Source of the DNA: Craterostigma plantagineum
Taxonomy: Eukaryota > Streptophyta > Magnoliopsida > Lamiales > Linderniaceae
Direction: 5' to 3'
Assembly: GCA_027422505.1 (NCBI GenBank)
Contig: JAPQWV010000005.1
Location: forward strand, 13,707,501-13,771,500
Length of the DNA stretch: 64,000 bases
Positions within the stretch are counted from its first letter, which is position 1. Each line of letters opens with the position of its first letter. Positions 31,867 through 42,884 of the stretch are shown here, piece after piece. Under the pieces are notes generated by a model. It was not told the origin of the DNA and searched no databases. It saw nothing but the letters and a program-made list of their open reading frames with translations. A program made the position numbers and the translations under genes.

Positions 31867-32945
31867 GACAGCATAACGATGGATTTTGTAAGCGGATTGC
31901 CGAAGAACGTGAAAGGCACGACGCCATATGGGTGATTGTCGATCGACTTACGAAATCTGCCCATTTTCTGCCGATAAGCACGATGTTTTCCATGGAACGG
32001 TACGCGGTGTTGTACATCCAAGAAATAGTGAGACTCCACGAAATACCGTTGTCGATAGTTTTAGACCGCGACTCAAGATTCCTATCCAAGTTCTGGACGA
32101 GTTTACAAAAGACAATGGGGACAAAATTGTCATTTAGCACAGCCTATCATACGCAAACGACGGTCAATCCGAGCGACCATTCAGACACTGGAGGACATGC
32201 TACGAGCCTGTGTGCTCGATTTCAAAGGCAATTGCAGCAAGTATCTTCCACTTGTGGAATTTTCGTACAACAATAGCTATCAAGCTACGATTGAGTGGCT
32301 CCTATGAAGCCTTATACGGTGCAAGTGTAGATCCCCAGCGCATTCGGATGAAGTCGGTGAAAGAGTGATGTTAGGTCCAGACATGGTACGAGAAATGACA
32401 GAAATCATCACAATGATCAAGAGAGGATGCGCACGGCGCAAAGCAGACAAAAGAGTTATGCGGATCGGAGACGCCGACCATTAGAATTGAAGTTGATGAT
32501 TGGGTCTTTGAGAGTATCGCCGATGAAGGGCGTTAAGAGGTTCGGGAAAAAGGGAAAATTGAGCCCGAGGTATATTGGTCCATTCAGGATAACGAAAAGA
32601 GTTGGTGAAGTAGCGTACCAACTGGAACTACCAGCATCGTTGTCGCAAGTACACGATGTATTCCACGTTTCAACTTGCGAAAGTATATCGCTGACCAAGC
32701 CATGTGCTGATAAACGACTCTCTGCACAAACAGCTGACGCCAGATTTGAGTTACGAGGAAGTACCAGTAGAAGTATTGATGTATGAAATGAAAAGGCTTA
32801 GGAATAAGGAAATTCCCCTAGTGAAAGTTTTGTGGCAGAATCTGTCGATAGAGGAAGCCACTTGGGAACGGGAGGATGAAATGAGGAACCGCTATCCTGA
32901 ATCCAAACGGGCTGATTTCGGGGGCGAAATCCTCTCTAAGGGGGG
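31867..32945 (+). pseudogene. Tekay integrase core and chromodomain, broken
   Basis: The core begins at about 31870 with ITMDFVSGLPK, then IWVIVDRLTKSAHFLP and [16 protein letters not shown]. After AYHTQT a shift scrambles the region with the catalytic Glu; it survives only in another frame near 32170-32270. The GPY/F module KGKLSPRYIGPFRITKRVGE lies near 32550-32610, and the chromodomain at about 32740-32910 is well kept (LVKVLWQNLSIEEATWERED). The coding part ends against the polypurine tract. Together with the minus-strand copy it defines the Tekay family of this genome. Confidence 0.86.
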
Positions 32946-32949
32946 AGGA
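32938..32949 (+). other. polypurine tract of the plus-strand Tekay element
   Basis: AAGGGGGGAGGA lies directly before the LTR start TGTACCACCC, identical to the tract of the minus-strand copy at 5603-5614. Confidence 0.82.
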
Positions 32950-33779
32950 TGTACCACCCGGGTCCTCGTAAATAGTAGGGCCAATATATTTGCACTAATG
33001 TGAAATGCAATCATGTGCGTTAAATTTCGTGCTTATGTGATTTACGTATTACGTGGCCCATTTATGTGCATAAGTACGTGCTTAATTGTCTCGAGAAATG
33101 GAGCATTTAAAATTGGGTCATGAGCGAAATTGCACCATAAATGATAATGGAATGGGTTTAATATTAGACCTAATCTACTTAGACTCCAACGTTGATAGGT
33201 TTGTGGAGGTTATAATTTGGGCTAAGGTTTTGGGCTAGGACATTTTTAATTGGACTAAGACTTAATTCAAACTTAGGCCCAAATTAATTGAGTCAAACCT
33301 TGAAAACAAGTTCCCCCAAAATAAGGGATATTTTTCGTCTAATACATGTCCCATCATCACACCTTGGTAACTTAATAATTATCTAAAAACTTTCGAATGC
33401 TAAGCTCCATTAGAGAAGAAACCATTAAACTTAAAGAAGAAAGAAGAAGACGCAAGGAGCTTCAAGCAAGAACACATCAAGCTAGGAATTTGAGTAAGTA
33501 AATGGAATTATCAATTCTAATCATTATGGTTTTTATTACGAGATTTAAAGCATGCTTAGGGTACCGTAGACGGCAAAATCCCTAGTTTAGGGTATAAATT
33601 CATAGTTAAGGATTCCTTGAGTTTTGTTAGATTTTGGCTAACCTAACCTGTTTTAGGGTTTATTACTTTAACCTAAGATGATTTGGGGCTAACATTAGAC
33701 GTTTTGGGGTTAAAGAAAAACGATAGAACTTATGAAATCTGGAAAGATGAGTTATGAAATAGTTTCGGGTAGATGAATA

Positions 33780-34620
33780 TTTGAAGGTTCGATCGAAAGT
33801 AGAGAAAGTACTTAAAGGTTTCGATCGAAAGTGGCTAGTTAAAAAGGACTTTCGATCGAATGAGACTAGGAAAAAAGAGTTTCGGGTAAAACTAGGGCTT
33901 TAGGTATAAGTAGGTTTCGATCGAAACTAAGGGTTTATACGATTTTGAATCAAATGATATAGAGTTTCGACCGATAGTAGAAAGTTGTTGAGGTTTCGAG
34001 CGAATAGATTGAAGACGTGTTAGGTTCGATCGAAACTAACCTCAATGCATAAGAATCATCGAAACCCCACCCATACCACATGCAATCGATCGAAAGCGGC
34101 TATCCACTATGCATGGTATCGAGCGAAACCCATTTTCACTTCCACATCGGCCGAAGCAAGAATCGAGCGAAACCCTCATGGCATACATGGAATCGGGCTG
34201 ACGTCATGGTGATGAAAACACGCGGCGAAGCACACCACACACACGTGCACAAATCGGGCGAAACCAAGGTGACGAGATGATGACGCCAACACACGGCGAA
34301 AACTCACTCACACATAGGCATTCGGGCAAAACTAAGATGACGACATGCTGACGTCGAAACGCGGCGAAACCCAATCCCACACTTATACAATCGGGCGAAA
34401 GTGAGCTACGTGTGCGGAAATCGATCGAAAGTGATGAAATGACGATGTCGATGCGCGGCGAAACCCCAAATCGAGCGATGCCTTGCATGAACGAACGGCG
34501 GAAATTAATTCCAAGGCATGGTGAATCGGGCGAAACTCATGTAAATGAGGAACTAATTGGGTAAATGTATAATGTGGAAAAAAATCGGACAATTTGGAGA
34601 TGTTACAAATCGGGCGAGTC
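33780..34620. repeat. cluster of TCGATCGAAA / TCGGGCGAAA motifs in the LTR
   Basis: About 25 copies of a 10-base motif of the form TCGRKCGAAA, with the variants CGATCGAAA, CGAGCGAAA, CGGGCGAAA and CGCGGCGAAA, occur at spacings of roughly 15-40 bases. They are not in a fixed register, so this is not a plain tandem repeat. All are in the same orientation, though the CGATCG core is palindromic. The cluster holds many CpG sites in otherwise AT-rich LTR sequence. Confidence 0.8.
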
Positions 34621-35219
34621 CAATTTAAGTAGTTACCAAGTTCGCCGAGACGTATAGCTAGGATCGAAATTAGATTCTAACATGACTTAGAATTAAATTG
34701 GGTAGGGACGTAGCCTAGAATAGAATTGAGTAATTTGGGGTTCTAACGAATTAATATAGCTTAAATAATTAGAAAGACGAAAGCTAATTATTTCAATAAG
34801 ATTAGCTAAGGAAGATAACATACTAACGTTTCAACCATCTTATTTAAAGGTTGTGCGTTAGGAATTTCACGAGAGAGTACGCTAGTTTAGCTTGGACGAC
34901 AGGTAAGTGGAAACCCAACTACGACACATAACTTGCTTACGTGCCTAATTTACGTGACTATGTGCTTGATGCCTGTGTGTTTATGTGAAATGATTGGTAT
35001 GCTCTTGCATGGAAGGTACTTGGGTACGTTCCGTTTAAGATTTCACGTGCATAATCATGAGCATGCGTGACGCACTCGGGTAGTGCAGGTTGAGCATACA
35101 TGATATAGATATCGCGGAAGGCGATGGATAACTGCCGATATGGGTAGTTGATGTCGACTCACAGTCGAGTCATAGGCGACTTCTATGGCACCATATACGG
35201 CGTTCGACGTCGTTGTATT

Positions 35220-35455
35220 TATTATATGATGAGGCAGGAGGAGCGACCCAGGAAGGAGCGACCTAGCTATGCCTAGCGTAGGCTAACTGGCGTAGGCAAC
35301 TGCCCTGTTTGCGGAAGGAGTGACCTAGAAGGAGCGACCTAGGTGGATTCCTAGCGTAGGCTACTAGCATAGTCTACCGCATGGCAGAGGGGACGACCTG
35401 GGTGGGTGCGACCTAGGGGAACCTATCGTAGGCTACCAGCGTGGGTCACTGCCAC
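35220..35455. repeat. about 75-85-bp degenerate tandem repeat near the LTR 3' end
   Basis: Three units share GGAGGAGCGACC or GGAGTGACC, AGCGACCTAG, CCTAGCGTAGGCTA and a closing GGC/CTGCC block, starting near 35230, 35312 and 35387. The third is the most diverged. Confidence 0.7.
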
Positions 35456-35989
35456 ATGTTATGGATATTGAGCTCATAATGGTGCATAGTAAGTTGGCCA
35501 AGGGCATGAGAGAACATGAGATTTAGTCTTAACTGAAGTATAATGATGCACTGGCGTTGATCGCCTTTGCGGAGGTCAACATATGCACATCATGCATGTT
35601 TCTGCTTACTGAGCCTCGTGGCTCACCCTACGTTATGTGTCGTAGGTACCAGCGACCACGGTACGTGATCGCACTTTTGGAGGCAAGGTCGATCTTCTGA
35701 ATCTTCGCGCTCTTTTAGGGTGGACGTGTGTGTATGGATGACGACCTGTGAGGCCGGGTGCATAGGAGCTTATGCTGTGCCGACACACATTCTACGTTGT
35801 AGTTAGGTCATGGGTGTAATTAGAAACTGACCAGTATTCTTTTGACATGTACAAAGACAACGTTCCATTATAGCAGTGGAAAGAAAAGAAAAATTTTATA
35901 CGTATTTTTAGTATATTTCAGCACTGACAAATTGATAGGCACATAGGAATACGCTAGAATAGGCAAGTTAGGGGAGACGGGTTGTGACA

Positions 35990-36194
35990 ACGATGTGTCA
36001 CGGCCGTGACGTATGGCAGTTTTCGTCGTACTTGCTTCGTTTAGCCTCGTTGTCGCTCCTTTCGCCCGATAGCCGTCCTAAGGTCCCTTAATATGAAATA
36101 GGTGTAAATAGAGCGAATCAGTGCATTGAATGATTACGAAATCTATTATAGCACCCATAATTAGTACAATAAACGCATTAAAATACGTTTATCA
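35990..36194 (-). mobile_element. Athila-type 3' LTR, 5' stub
   Basis: On the minus strand the stub starts TGATAAACGTATTTTAATGC, typical of Athila/Tat LTRs, just after a purine-rich AAGTGTGGGAGGTT tract. It extends about 205 bp to the edge of the Tekay LTR at 35989, so most of the LTR is missing. A palindromic TCACGGCCGTGA copy lies at 35999-36010. Confidence 0.7.
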
Positions 36195-37879
36195 AACCTC
36201 CCACACTTATTTGCTTGTCCTCAAGTAAATTAGAAGTCAAAAAAGGCATCAAATCAAGATGACGCATAATTGTTTGCAACTTATCATCATAGCTAGAAAG
36301 CACAAAATGGAATCAAGCAAACAATCATGGACAGTACACGAATGATCTGCACCTATCAACCTGAACTTCCTCAGCACTACTAATCAAGAATCATACCTCA
36401 CAAGGTTTCGCTCAAATCACTCAGTGTGTAGGCTAGTAAATGGTGAATCGCTCAATCGTGGCGCTAATCCAACCCCTACCATAGGCTTGCAAGTTAATCG
36501 CATATCTTCTACTTAAGGTGGAAAGCATAAATATGAGGGTCTTTTCGGGTCGAAACGGGTCAAGTAACAATGAATTATAAGCATAGGTAGTGACACACGT
36601 AATCCTAAAGCTAAGACACATAAGCGTAAAATAAAAAAATATAGCATGATCAACCTGACAGTCACATGCCCCAACATTCTCGCTTGAAATCCTAGACTTT
36701 TCTGCCCGACCCTCTCAACTCAGTTCCCTTTATTTCTGCCCTTTCACCTTAGTTACGATCTGATTTTGTACACTGCCCTTATTCCCTAAACATCAAGGTT
36801 TGCCTTTTGTCGCAAAGAATATATCGTCACAGCGAATGCCGTGTACCTAGGGATACTTATAACCAAAACCTATATCTTGCAAAAGGTTTATGAGCAGGCT
36901 TTATTCAAGGGATCGGGTCATTTCAGAAAACGGTCAAGTAGGATCGAATTATTTCACGAATACAGAGAAGAACATTAAATCAGACATTGAAGCAGTAACC
37001 CTCAAGTTTGACATCTGCTCTATTCTAATCAACTCAGTTTCATATGATCTCTGGAGCTTATTTGGTTCAGCGGCTTTTATAACTTACGAGGTAGAAACGA
37101 ATAGGCTCAGGCTCAAGTGGCTAACTATGGGGATTAGTCGTGGTAGGGAAATTGGCCATAGACTTATTTCCTAATGCCATCATCATTTCCACACTAACGC
37201 ACCAGAAATAGTTTCAACACGTATCAGATAGGCAAGTTCTAAAGTGATATAGACTAGGCACGTCACACAACCAAGAAAATGAGCATAAGCTCATCAAGCT
37301 CAAACTCTCACAACGTAAATGGGTTATGTGTACGAATCTCTCAAAGCAGCGCTATTATCTATTCAAGCAGACACGATTCAATCAATCATGCATATCCTAA
37401 TCGCTCACAAGATTTCACAAAAATGCAGACCAGCTTGAGATAGACGCAAACAATCATGCCTGAGTTCAATAATTTATGCCTTTCTAACGGAATTGATAAC
37501 TCACGACACGTCATAAAAAAAATTTCACGTACATTCTCAACCTACTTCCCCTCCCACACTTAAGACGTATGTTGTCCTCAACGTAAAATTGAACAAACGA
37601 AAGGGAAACAAAGGTTTAAGAGAAAAAAACTCCCCTGAAGAAAAATTTGACGTGGTCGTGACTGAACGAGTGACGGTCGTTGTGTCGTAACTCGTTATGC
37701 GTATCCTGGCCTAAGTAAGAGAGAAATAGATGTAAAAAGAGAGTAGACATAGATTAATCTTATAAACATAGTTATAAATATCGTAGGCATAAATAAAAAT
37801 AGACACAAACGACTACTCAAGCAAACGAAATGACTAAAGAAAAGAAAAGAAAGCGTCCTAAGAGGGGTGTGGTGGCGGC
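36195..37879 (-). other. Athila 3' non-coding region
   Basis: Between the ATHILA-type ORF and the LTR there is about 1.7 kb without a credible frame. A GTGTGGGAGG purine tract occurs twice in the minus sense, at about 36195-36210 and 37550-37562, each followed or preceded by a GAGGACAAC or GAGGACAAGCA word; the one at 36195 touches the LTR and acts as the polypurine tract. The duplication of this tract inside the 3' region is common in Athila-type elements. Confidence 0.6.
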
Positions 37880-39215
37880 GAGGGTGGTCTCAGGCGAAGG
37901 TACGACAGCGACTCTTGTGTAAGCTTAATCGCGGCATCCATTGCTTGAAGGGCCGGTCATAGCGCTCTTGCTCCTCACGGTACCGCAGTGAGCTTCCTCA
38001 TTTCGGCGCTCGTACTCTTCCTGTCGGCGTCGACTTTCTTCGTTTAGTGCCGGGCTTCGTCGTCGCGTCGCAGCGCGTCGGCGTTCATGCGCATCATCTC
38101 CCGCGCAATGCTTCGAGGTCCGCTGTCAAGCCGTATGGGGCAACACCAGACGATTCGCCCTGATAATATCCGGATGTGTAGTGGCCTCCGGTCGTGTTAG
38201 TCTCTACGGGTGGGGAGCCTCAAGGTAGAGCTGGTCGGCGAGACGTCGCCGTGGTCCGTCTGGCCACGATACATATCGTGCCCGACGTACACCTTGTTCG
38301 CGCGAGTCCAGGTGGGCGCCTTCATGAGCATCTTTCATCTTCACGAGCATCTCTTCGTTCAGAGGGTTGCGCCCGCCAACGACCTCCATCTCGGGTTGGT
38401 TCTCTGGCCAAAGTTTAAGTCCCTGTACGACCTTGGTGACGAACGCCCCAACGATGATCTTTCCCCGGTCCGGGTGTATGCCTAAGTGCTGAATGCGTGG
38501 GCCAGTGCCATCCCCAAGTGGACCGTTCGCCTCGCTGCATTTGGCTAGGTAGAAGAGGTCACGGATGGTGATTGCTTCGTGCGAGTCGCCCCTCGGTGTG
38601 AGCGAGGTCGTCAGGAGGCGGTGGATGTAGCGTAGTCCGGGGCTCCTGAGTGCAGACGCCTTCAAAGTCTTCACGCTTAATTCTTGCACGTCTGGTCGCG
38701 CAATGTCAGCCTAACAAGCCTGTCGACCTCCCAGTTACTGAAGGTAATCCTTATAGTGCATGTCCGGGAATGGTCCGTCGTGCCCAAAAAATGGCACTGG
38801 TACTCCAGTGCATGGCAAAAGTCATCGACGTCCACCATGTGCTCCTCGTTAAATGCCATAAACATGGCCGTTTCCACGCCGTACTCCTCGTGGGAAAAGG
38901 TGGACAAGAACTCTATCGTTAGCTCTTGTACGCGGGTTTGTCGATGTTGAAGAAGAAGGTCCATCCACTTAGCGACAGGTATGCGCGACTTGCTGATCGA
39001 TGTGGTATTTTGCCAGCCATCGTCATTGGTCGATTTGGTCTGTGGGGATGAACTTCATCTCCCGTAGCCTGTTATACCGTGCCGTCTGCGTATCATCCGT
39101 AAAACTGTCCCATGGCAGCTAGCAGTGACGGTGTTGTCGGCGTCGCCGTTGACGAACGAGCGAGCGCGAGGCGGGGTCACGCTGAGCAGTTGAGCGGGTT
39201 CGACACATAGTACCT
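37880..39215 (-). pseudogene. ATHILA ORF-type protein, downstream of pol
   Basis: The minus strand opens at about 39212 with MCRTRSTAQRDPASRSLV and moves through frames with REMKFIPTDQID, LLLQHRQTRVQELTIEFLST and NEEHMVDVDDFCHAL. It then reads SPGLRYIHRLLTTSLTPRGD, IRDLFYLAKCSEA and IQHLGIHPDRGKIIVGAFVT. These pieces resemble the plant ATHILA ORF-1 protein family. The place after pol and before the 3' LTR is where Athila elements carry their extra, sometimes envelope-like ORF. The function is unknown. At least two frame changes and stops break it, and no membrane span is evident. The tail toward 37880 is low-quality. Confidence 0.68.
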
Positions 39216-40279
39216 AGAAAAAGCATGTGAGCTCAAAGAATATATAGCAATAAATCAAAGCAGCTCGACTCGACCAAAATAGCGACAAAATAGTTACTCG
39301 CATATTTACCATGAAAAATTCAAACTGGCATTTTATCAACACGTGGCGTGCCAGCGAGAACATGCAAGCTAATTCTAAAATCGAGCAACCAAACGTACCC
39401 ACATAATTAATAATATAAATCAACAGTAAACGACACCATCAGACGTACCGAACTCAAAAATCCCCCAATTCGAACTATAGGGTTTATCACCCAAAATTGA
39501 ATAAATGAACGAAATCAAGAAATTAAGCATACCCAATGTGTTCCTAGCATGTATCTATCCGTACAAGAGCAAGAGGAACACCAATTTAAACCAATTTTCG
39601 AAATCCCCAATTTGAAATTTAGGTTCGTCAAAATCAAATTCAAAATCCGTGGTTAAATTCAACGAAATAAGCATGCCCATAGCGATAGTAACGTGTAAAA
39701 GAACATAGAAAAAGCACATTTATACACAAAATTAGCACAATTAGATGACATCCCAAAACCTAATTAGGGTTGAGAAGAAAACATACCTTGCGAGCTTAAT
39801 CGAGTTTAGATCTAAAACGCGGTGGTTGTCTGTGGGTCGCCGGAGCAATGTGATGTGGCGGACGTGGTGGTCGGAGGTCGCGGTGAAAGAGGGGACGCGA
39901 TAGAGAAAAGGGAGAGGGATTTTGGGGGGTGATGTGGGCGAATGAAGGAAAAATGTGATTTTATTGGGGTTTTCGCAGAAGTCACAGCCGTGAACTTTTG
40001 TTCACGCCTTGATAGAAGGCAGAAGGGCGAAAATTAGAGTTCACGGCCGTTACATAGAAGTCCCAGGCCGTGACTTGTTCGAAGTAGAGTTTTTTTTTTT
40101 TACCCGCTAGTGTCACGGCCGTGAAGGTGTACACCTTGGGCAGTGTATTAAGGCATAGAGCTGGTTAGGATCTCACTTTCGGTCACGGCCGTGATGTTTA
40201 AGCGGTAGGCCGTGACAAGGGACAGTGTGCGAAACTAGATGCGTCACGGCCGTGAGTCCTTAAGGACATGGCCGTGAAC
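39216..40279 (-). other. Athila spacer with GGCCGTGA palindrome array
   Basis: This is the spacer between pol and the downstream ORF. It has no credible frame. Between about 39985 and 40279 there are eight copies of TCACGGCCGTGA or a shortened form (GGCCGTGA), spaced 20-65 bases apart; three or four are perfect 12-bp palindromes. Another copy lies in the LTR stub at 35999. Such GGCCGTG arrays are known from Tat/Athila-group spacers in other plants. The spacer is cut at 40279 by a LINE and resumes at 42791. Confidence 0.68.
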
Positions 40280-40295
40280 GATTAATATTTTTTTT

Positions 40296-42774
40296 TTGGA
40301 AATGGTCAGTAAATAAAAATAAGAGTACAAAGAGTCCGCTCAGAGAGCACAAACCCACCGGTAACAAGCTACCAGCTCACATCCAAGAAAAAAACAGGCC
40401 CCTAGGACAAGGCAAACATAACCCCAAAAAGCAACAACAAACCAAGACAACCGTACATTCCATGCCGTATCATCCACCATCAACGTGAAGGCCTGCAGTT
40501 GGAATATCTACGGCATCGTTCGTCGTCTCGAGATTAGCTAGAACCTCAAACGTGTTGCGATCGGAGTAAGAGGAGAGTGTCCCAACACCCTTGCTAACGG
40601 ATGCTTCGTCTATGCTAGGTCTACTCGAACGCTTATCATGTTCGAGATTACGGGTAGAGGCGCGTTTCTTGCCGTCCCCATCAAGGCCATCACGTTGGCC
40701 GTCTTAGTAACAATGGCTTTTCCTTTGTCAACCAAAAGATTGCATCACGACTAGGTGGCGCCACCGTAGTCGGCCGTGGCGGCTGTATGTGAGTGTGTTT
40801 CTTGGCCGAGCTCTTAGGTGGTGGTTACGGCCGGTTGGTAGGGCAAGCCGCGGTACTATGGGCCCATGAGTCACATGACGAGCACTTATGAGGCCGCCAC
40901 TCGTACTCAACACTACGGGCACGACACCGAGGAGCCACCATCCTTAGTTGGATGTGGATATTGAACCGCTCAAAAAAAGAATCCCGTACGCAACTTCTCG
41001 AGAAAGAGCAGCTGTCCCTGTAAGAGCCACGGACCGCCTTCCAAAGCCACGACAGCCGCCTCCTCTGAGTTAAATCGAAACATGAAAAATCCATTAATCG
41101 TTGATCTAACCTCGACAAGGTTCTTCCAAAGAGACCTGACATAGCGTTCTACATGTGGGAAGTACGATCGCTTCCCAAGGAAATATCCGACAAGCGTGTG
41201 TTCCCACGAGCGACGCCTGTTGAGCAACTTCCCAAAGGGCCGAGCGCCGCACATCCATCAACGATAATGGCGTCGTGTAAGATAGAGGAAGTTCGAGCCG
41301 AGCTAGGTGGCCCCTCCACGGCCAGTCAATTTCCGGTTGCTGTTAGTGCCAAGAACAACATCGGAGAAAGAGAACCGGGGCATAGAGGTCCAGGTTGGAG
41401 CGCCGCCCAGAACGGGCAGTGGTGCTATTCTGGTGTGCCATCAGTCGCCGGCGAAGAAAGGGATGGGGCTGAAATGTCATGGCGGGGCAGTTTGGCAACG
41501 GTCGCATTCTCATCGAGCGGACCGGGGGTAGAAGGGTGAAGGGCCACCCGGTAGAAGCCACAGGCCTCTGCCCGTTGGGGAAGCCCTCCGGCCCAGTAGC
41601 ATTAGGAGAAGCAATCGCCTCCACCGCAGCATCGGCATCCGTTTTCAAAGTCGGCCCTGTGCCCGAGGCAGGGGGTGGTGGTGGCCCAGTGGTGAGGAGG
41701 GTGGCGGGTGATAGCATGGCTCGGTGGTAGATCATCCTCAGACGTGTCTTCAACTATTGGGATCTTCTCCGAAGGGGAAGCCTTCGTCGCCAAGCCCATG
41801 TCAGCATTAGAGGAGGCCCTAGATGGCCCAATAGAGGAGGCCTAGATGGGCTAGTGTTCTTGCCGGCCCAGTAATAGTGGGCCCAGGTGGAGAATGGGCC
41901 TCCCCAATAGAAGAAGTCCTAGAAGGGTAGTTAGCTTGCCCATGACAGCACAAGGCCCAAAGAGTTAGCAGGGATTTTCTGGGCCGGCCCAGTAATATTA
42001 GCCCAGGTGTAGATTGGCCTCAGCATGGGGAAACCCTAGTCCCATTAGCTGAAAGTCGCGGGTTGAAACCCTAGGGGAGCCGGGACAGTGACGCGCTGCC
42101 TCAGCTGACGACGGCTGGTCGGAGTCGCCGGTTTGACATCCCCATGAGGACCTTGGCAAAAGGTGACGGCGTCCCCCGGCGGAGTGGCGGACGGTGATCC
42201 TCATGTGAGTTGCGCACCGGCTCAAATTGGTCGTGTAGCGTTGCGACGGTGCATTTTCGTAGGCGGTAAAGGCGCGGTCGGTGGGGTAGGCCAGGCGACC
42301 ATGTCGCAGACCCAAGTAACGATGGCGTAGTGGCCGCTTTGGGTGGCTGAGGGTCAGTAGCGCCACCCCGAACGCGCGAAACGAGGGCTTCAAAGGCCGC
42401 CATGTCAAACCTATCCGAAAAATCCGGTATTGTCCTCCTAGCGCGGCATAATCCGGCTCAGGGTCCCATCGAGATAGCAGAAGTCATGGGAGGCGACATC
42501 AAGAAGAGGGGGAAGGTGGAGAGAAAGAGATGAAAAGTTGAAGAAGACGAAAGATTGTGGGGCGGAAGAACTCGCTATAGCTTAAAGCCCTTCCATCGCC
42601 GTCTGAGCCCGGCGAGGGGGGAGGTCGGGGGTTCTCCGGCGACTGTCAAGGCGGCGGTAAGGTTGTCGGCGGTGGGTTGAGGTCTTGGACGGTGGGGGAC
42701 GGTGATGGGTCTTTTAGGCGTTTGTTAGGGAGAAAATTTGAGTTTGAACTTGGTAGAAAAAATTGGCTGGCTTT
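40296..42774 (-). mobile_element. ORF1-only L1-like LINE, 16-bp target duplication
   Basis: The 16-bp GATTAATATTTTTTTT is present at 40280-40295 and 42775-42790, and the flanks of the host Athila element join up when the insert is removed. Read on the minus strand the insert has a 5' UTR (about 42774-42490), an ORF1, a short 3' end (GTACTCTTATTTTTATTTAC then CTGACCATTTCC) and a poly-A tail. The endonuclease and reverse transcriptase of ORF2 are absent, which makes it 2.5 kb and not the 5.5-6 kb of the other copies. It is an internally deleted, non-autonomous derivative, or a copy that lost ORF2 after insertion. Confidence 0.82.
40500..42490 (-). pseudogene. LINE ORF1 protein (DUF4283 domain, CCHC knuckle), broken
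   Basis: The minus-strand N-terminus reads PEPDYAAL, then after a one-base loss FDMAAFEALVSRVRGGATDP, matching PVPDYELL and FDVATLEALMARVN in the LINE at 61691. The DUF4283-like domain at 40970-41254 has HTLVGYFLGKRSYFPHVERY, LVEVRSTINGFFMFRF and LEGGPWLLQGQLLFLE. A deletion and shift follow, then VEYEWRPHKCSSCDSWAHST with the CCHC knuckle near 40851-40897. The end retains FEVLANLE like the FAVLAELE end of other copies. ORF1 proteins bind LINE RNA. Several shifts make it non-functional as read. Confidence 0.8.
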
Positions 42775-42884
42775 GATTAATATTTTTTTTACTAAGCTAA
42801 TGTCGAAAACATAAATGAATATACCTGGGTTGCCTCCCAAGAAACCGCTTCCTTTACCGTCTTTAGCCGAACGTACCTTTGTCA

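Larger units (their letters stand above)
32950..35989 (+). mobile_element. Tekay-type chromovirus 3' LTR (3040 bp)
   Basis: It starts TGTACCACCCGGG and ends GACGGGTTGTGACA. The length and end sequence match the LTR at 2667-5602 (GTCGTGACA end on its sense strand), but the interior differs: here the middle is filled with CGATCGAAA/CGGGCGAAA motifs and a GGAGCGACCTAG array. The bases ACGAT after it (35990-35994) would be the target duplication, but the 5' LTR is missing. Right of it stands an Athila LTR stub, so the insertion was probably in or next to that LTR. Confidence 0.82.

Noticed and set aside
35990..36011. Claim that ACGAT is the target duplication of the Tekay element
   Set aside because: The left end of that element is deleted, so the second copy cannot be tested.
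38194..38485. Plus-strand frames over the ATHILA-type ORF
   Set aside because: They are shadows of the minus-strand coding sequence, which carries the conserved motifs.
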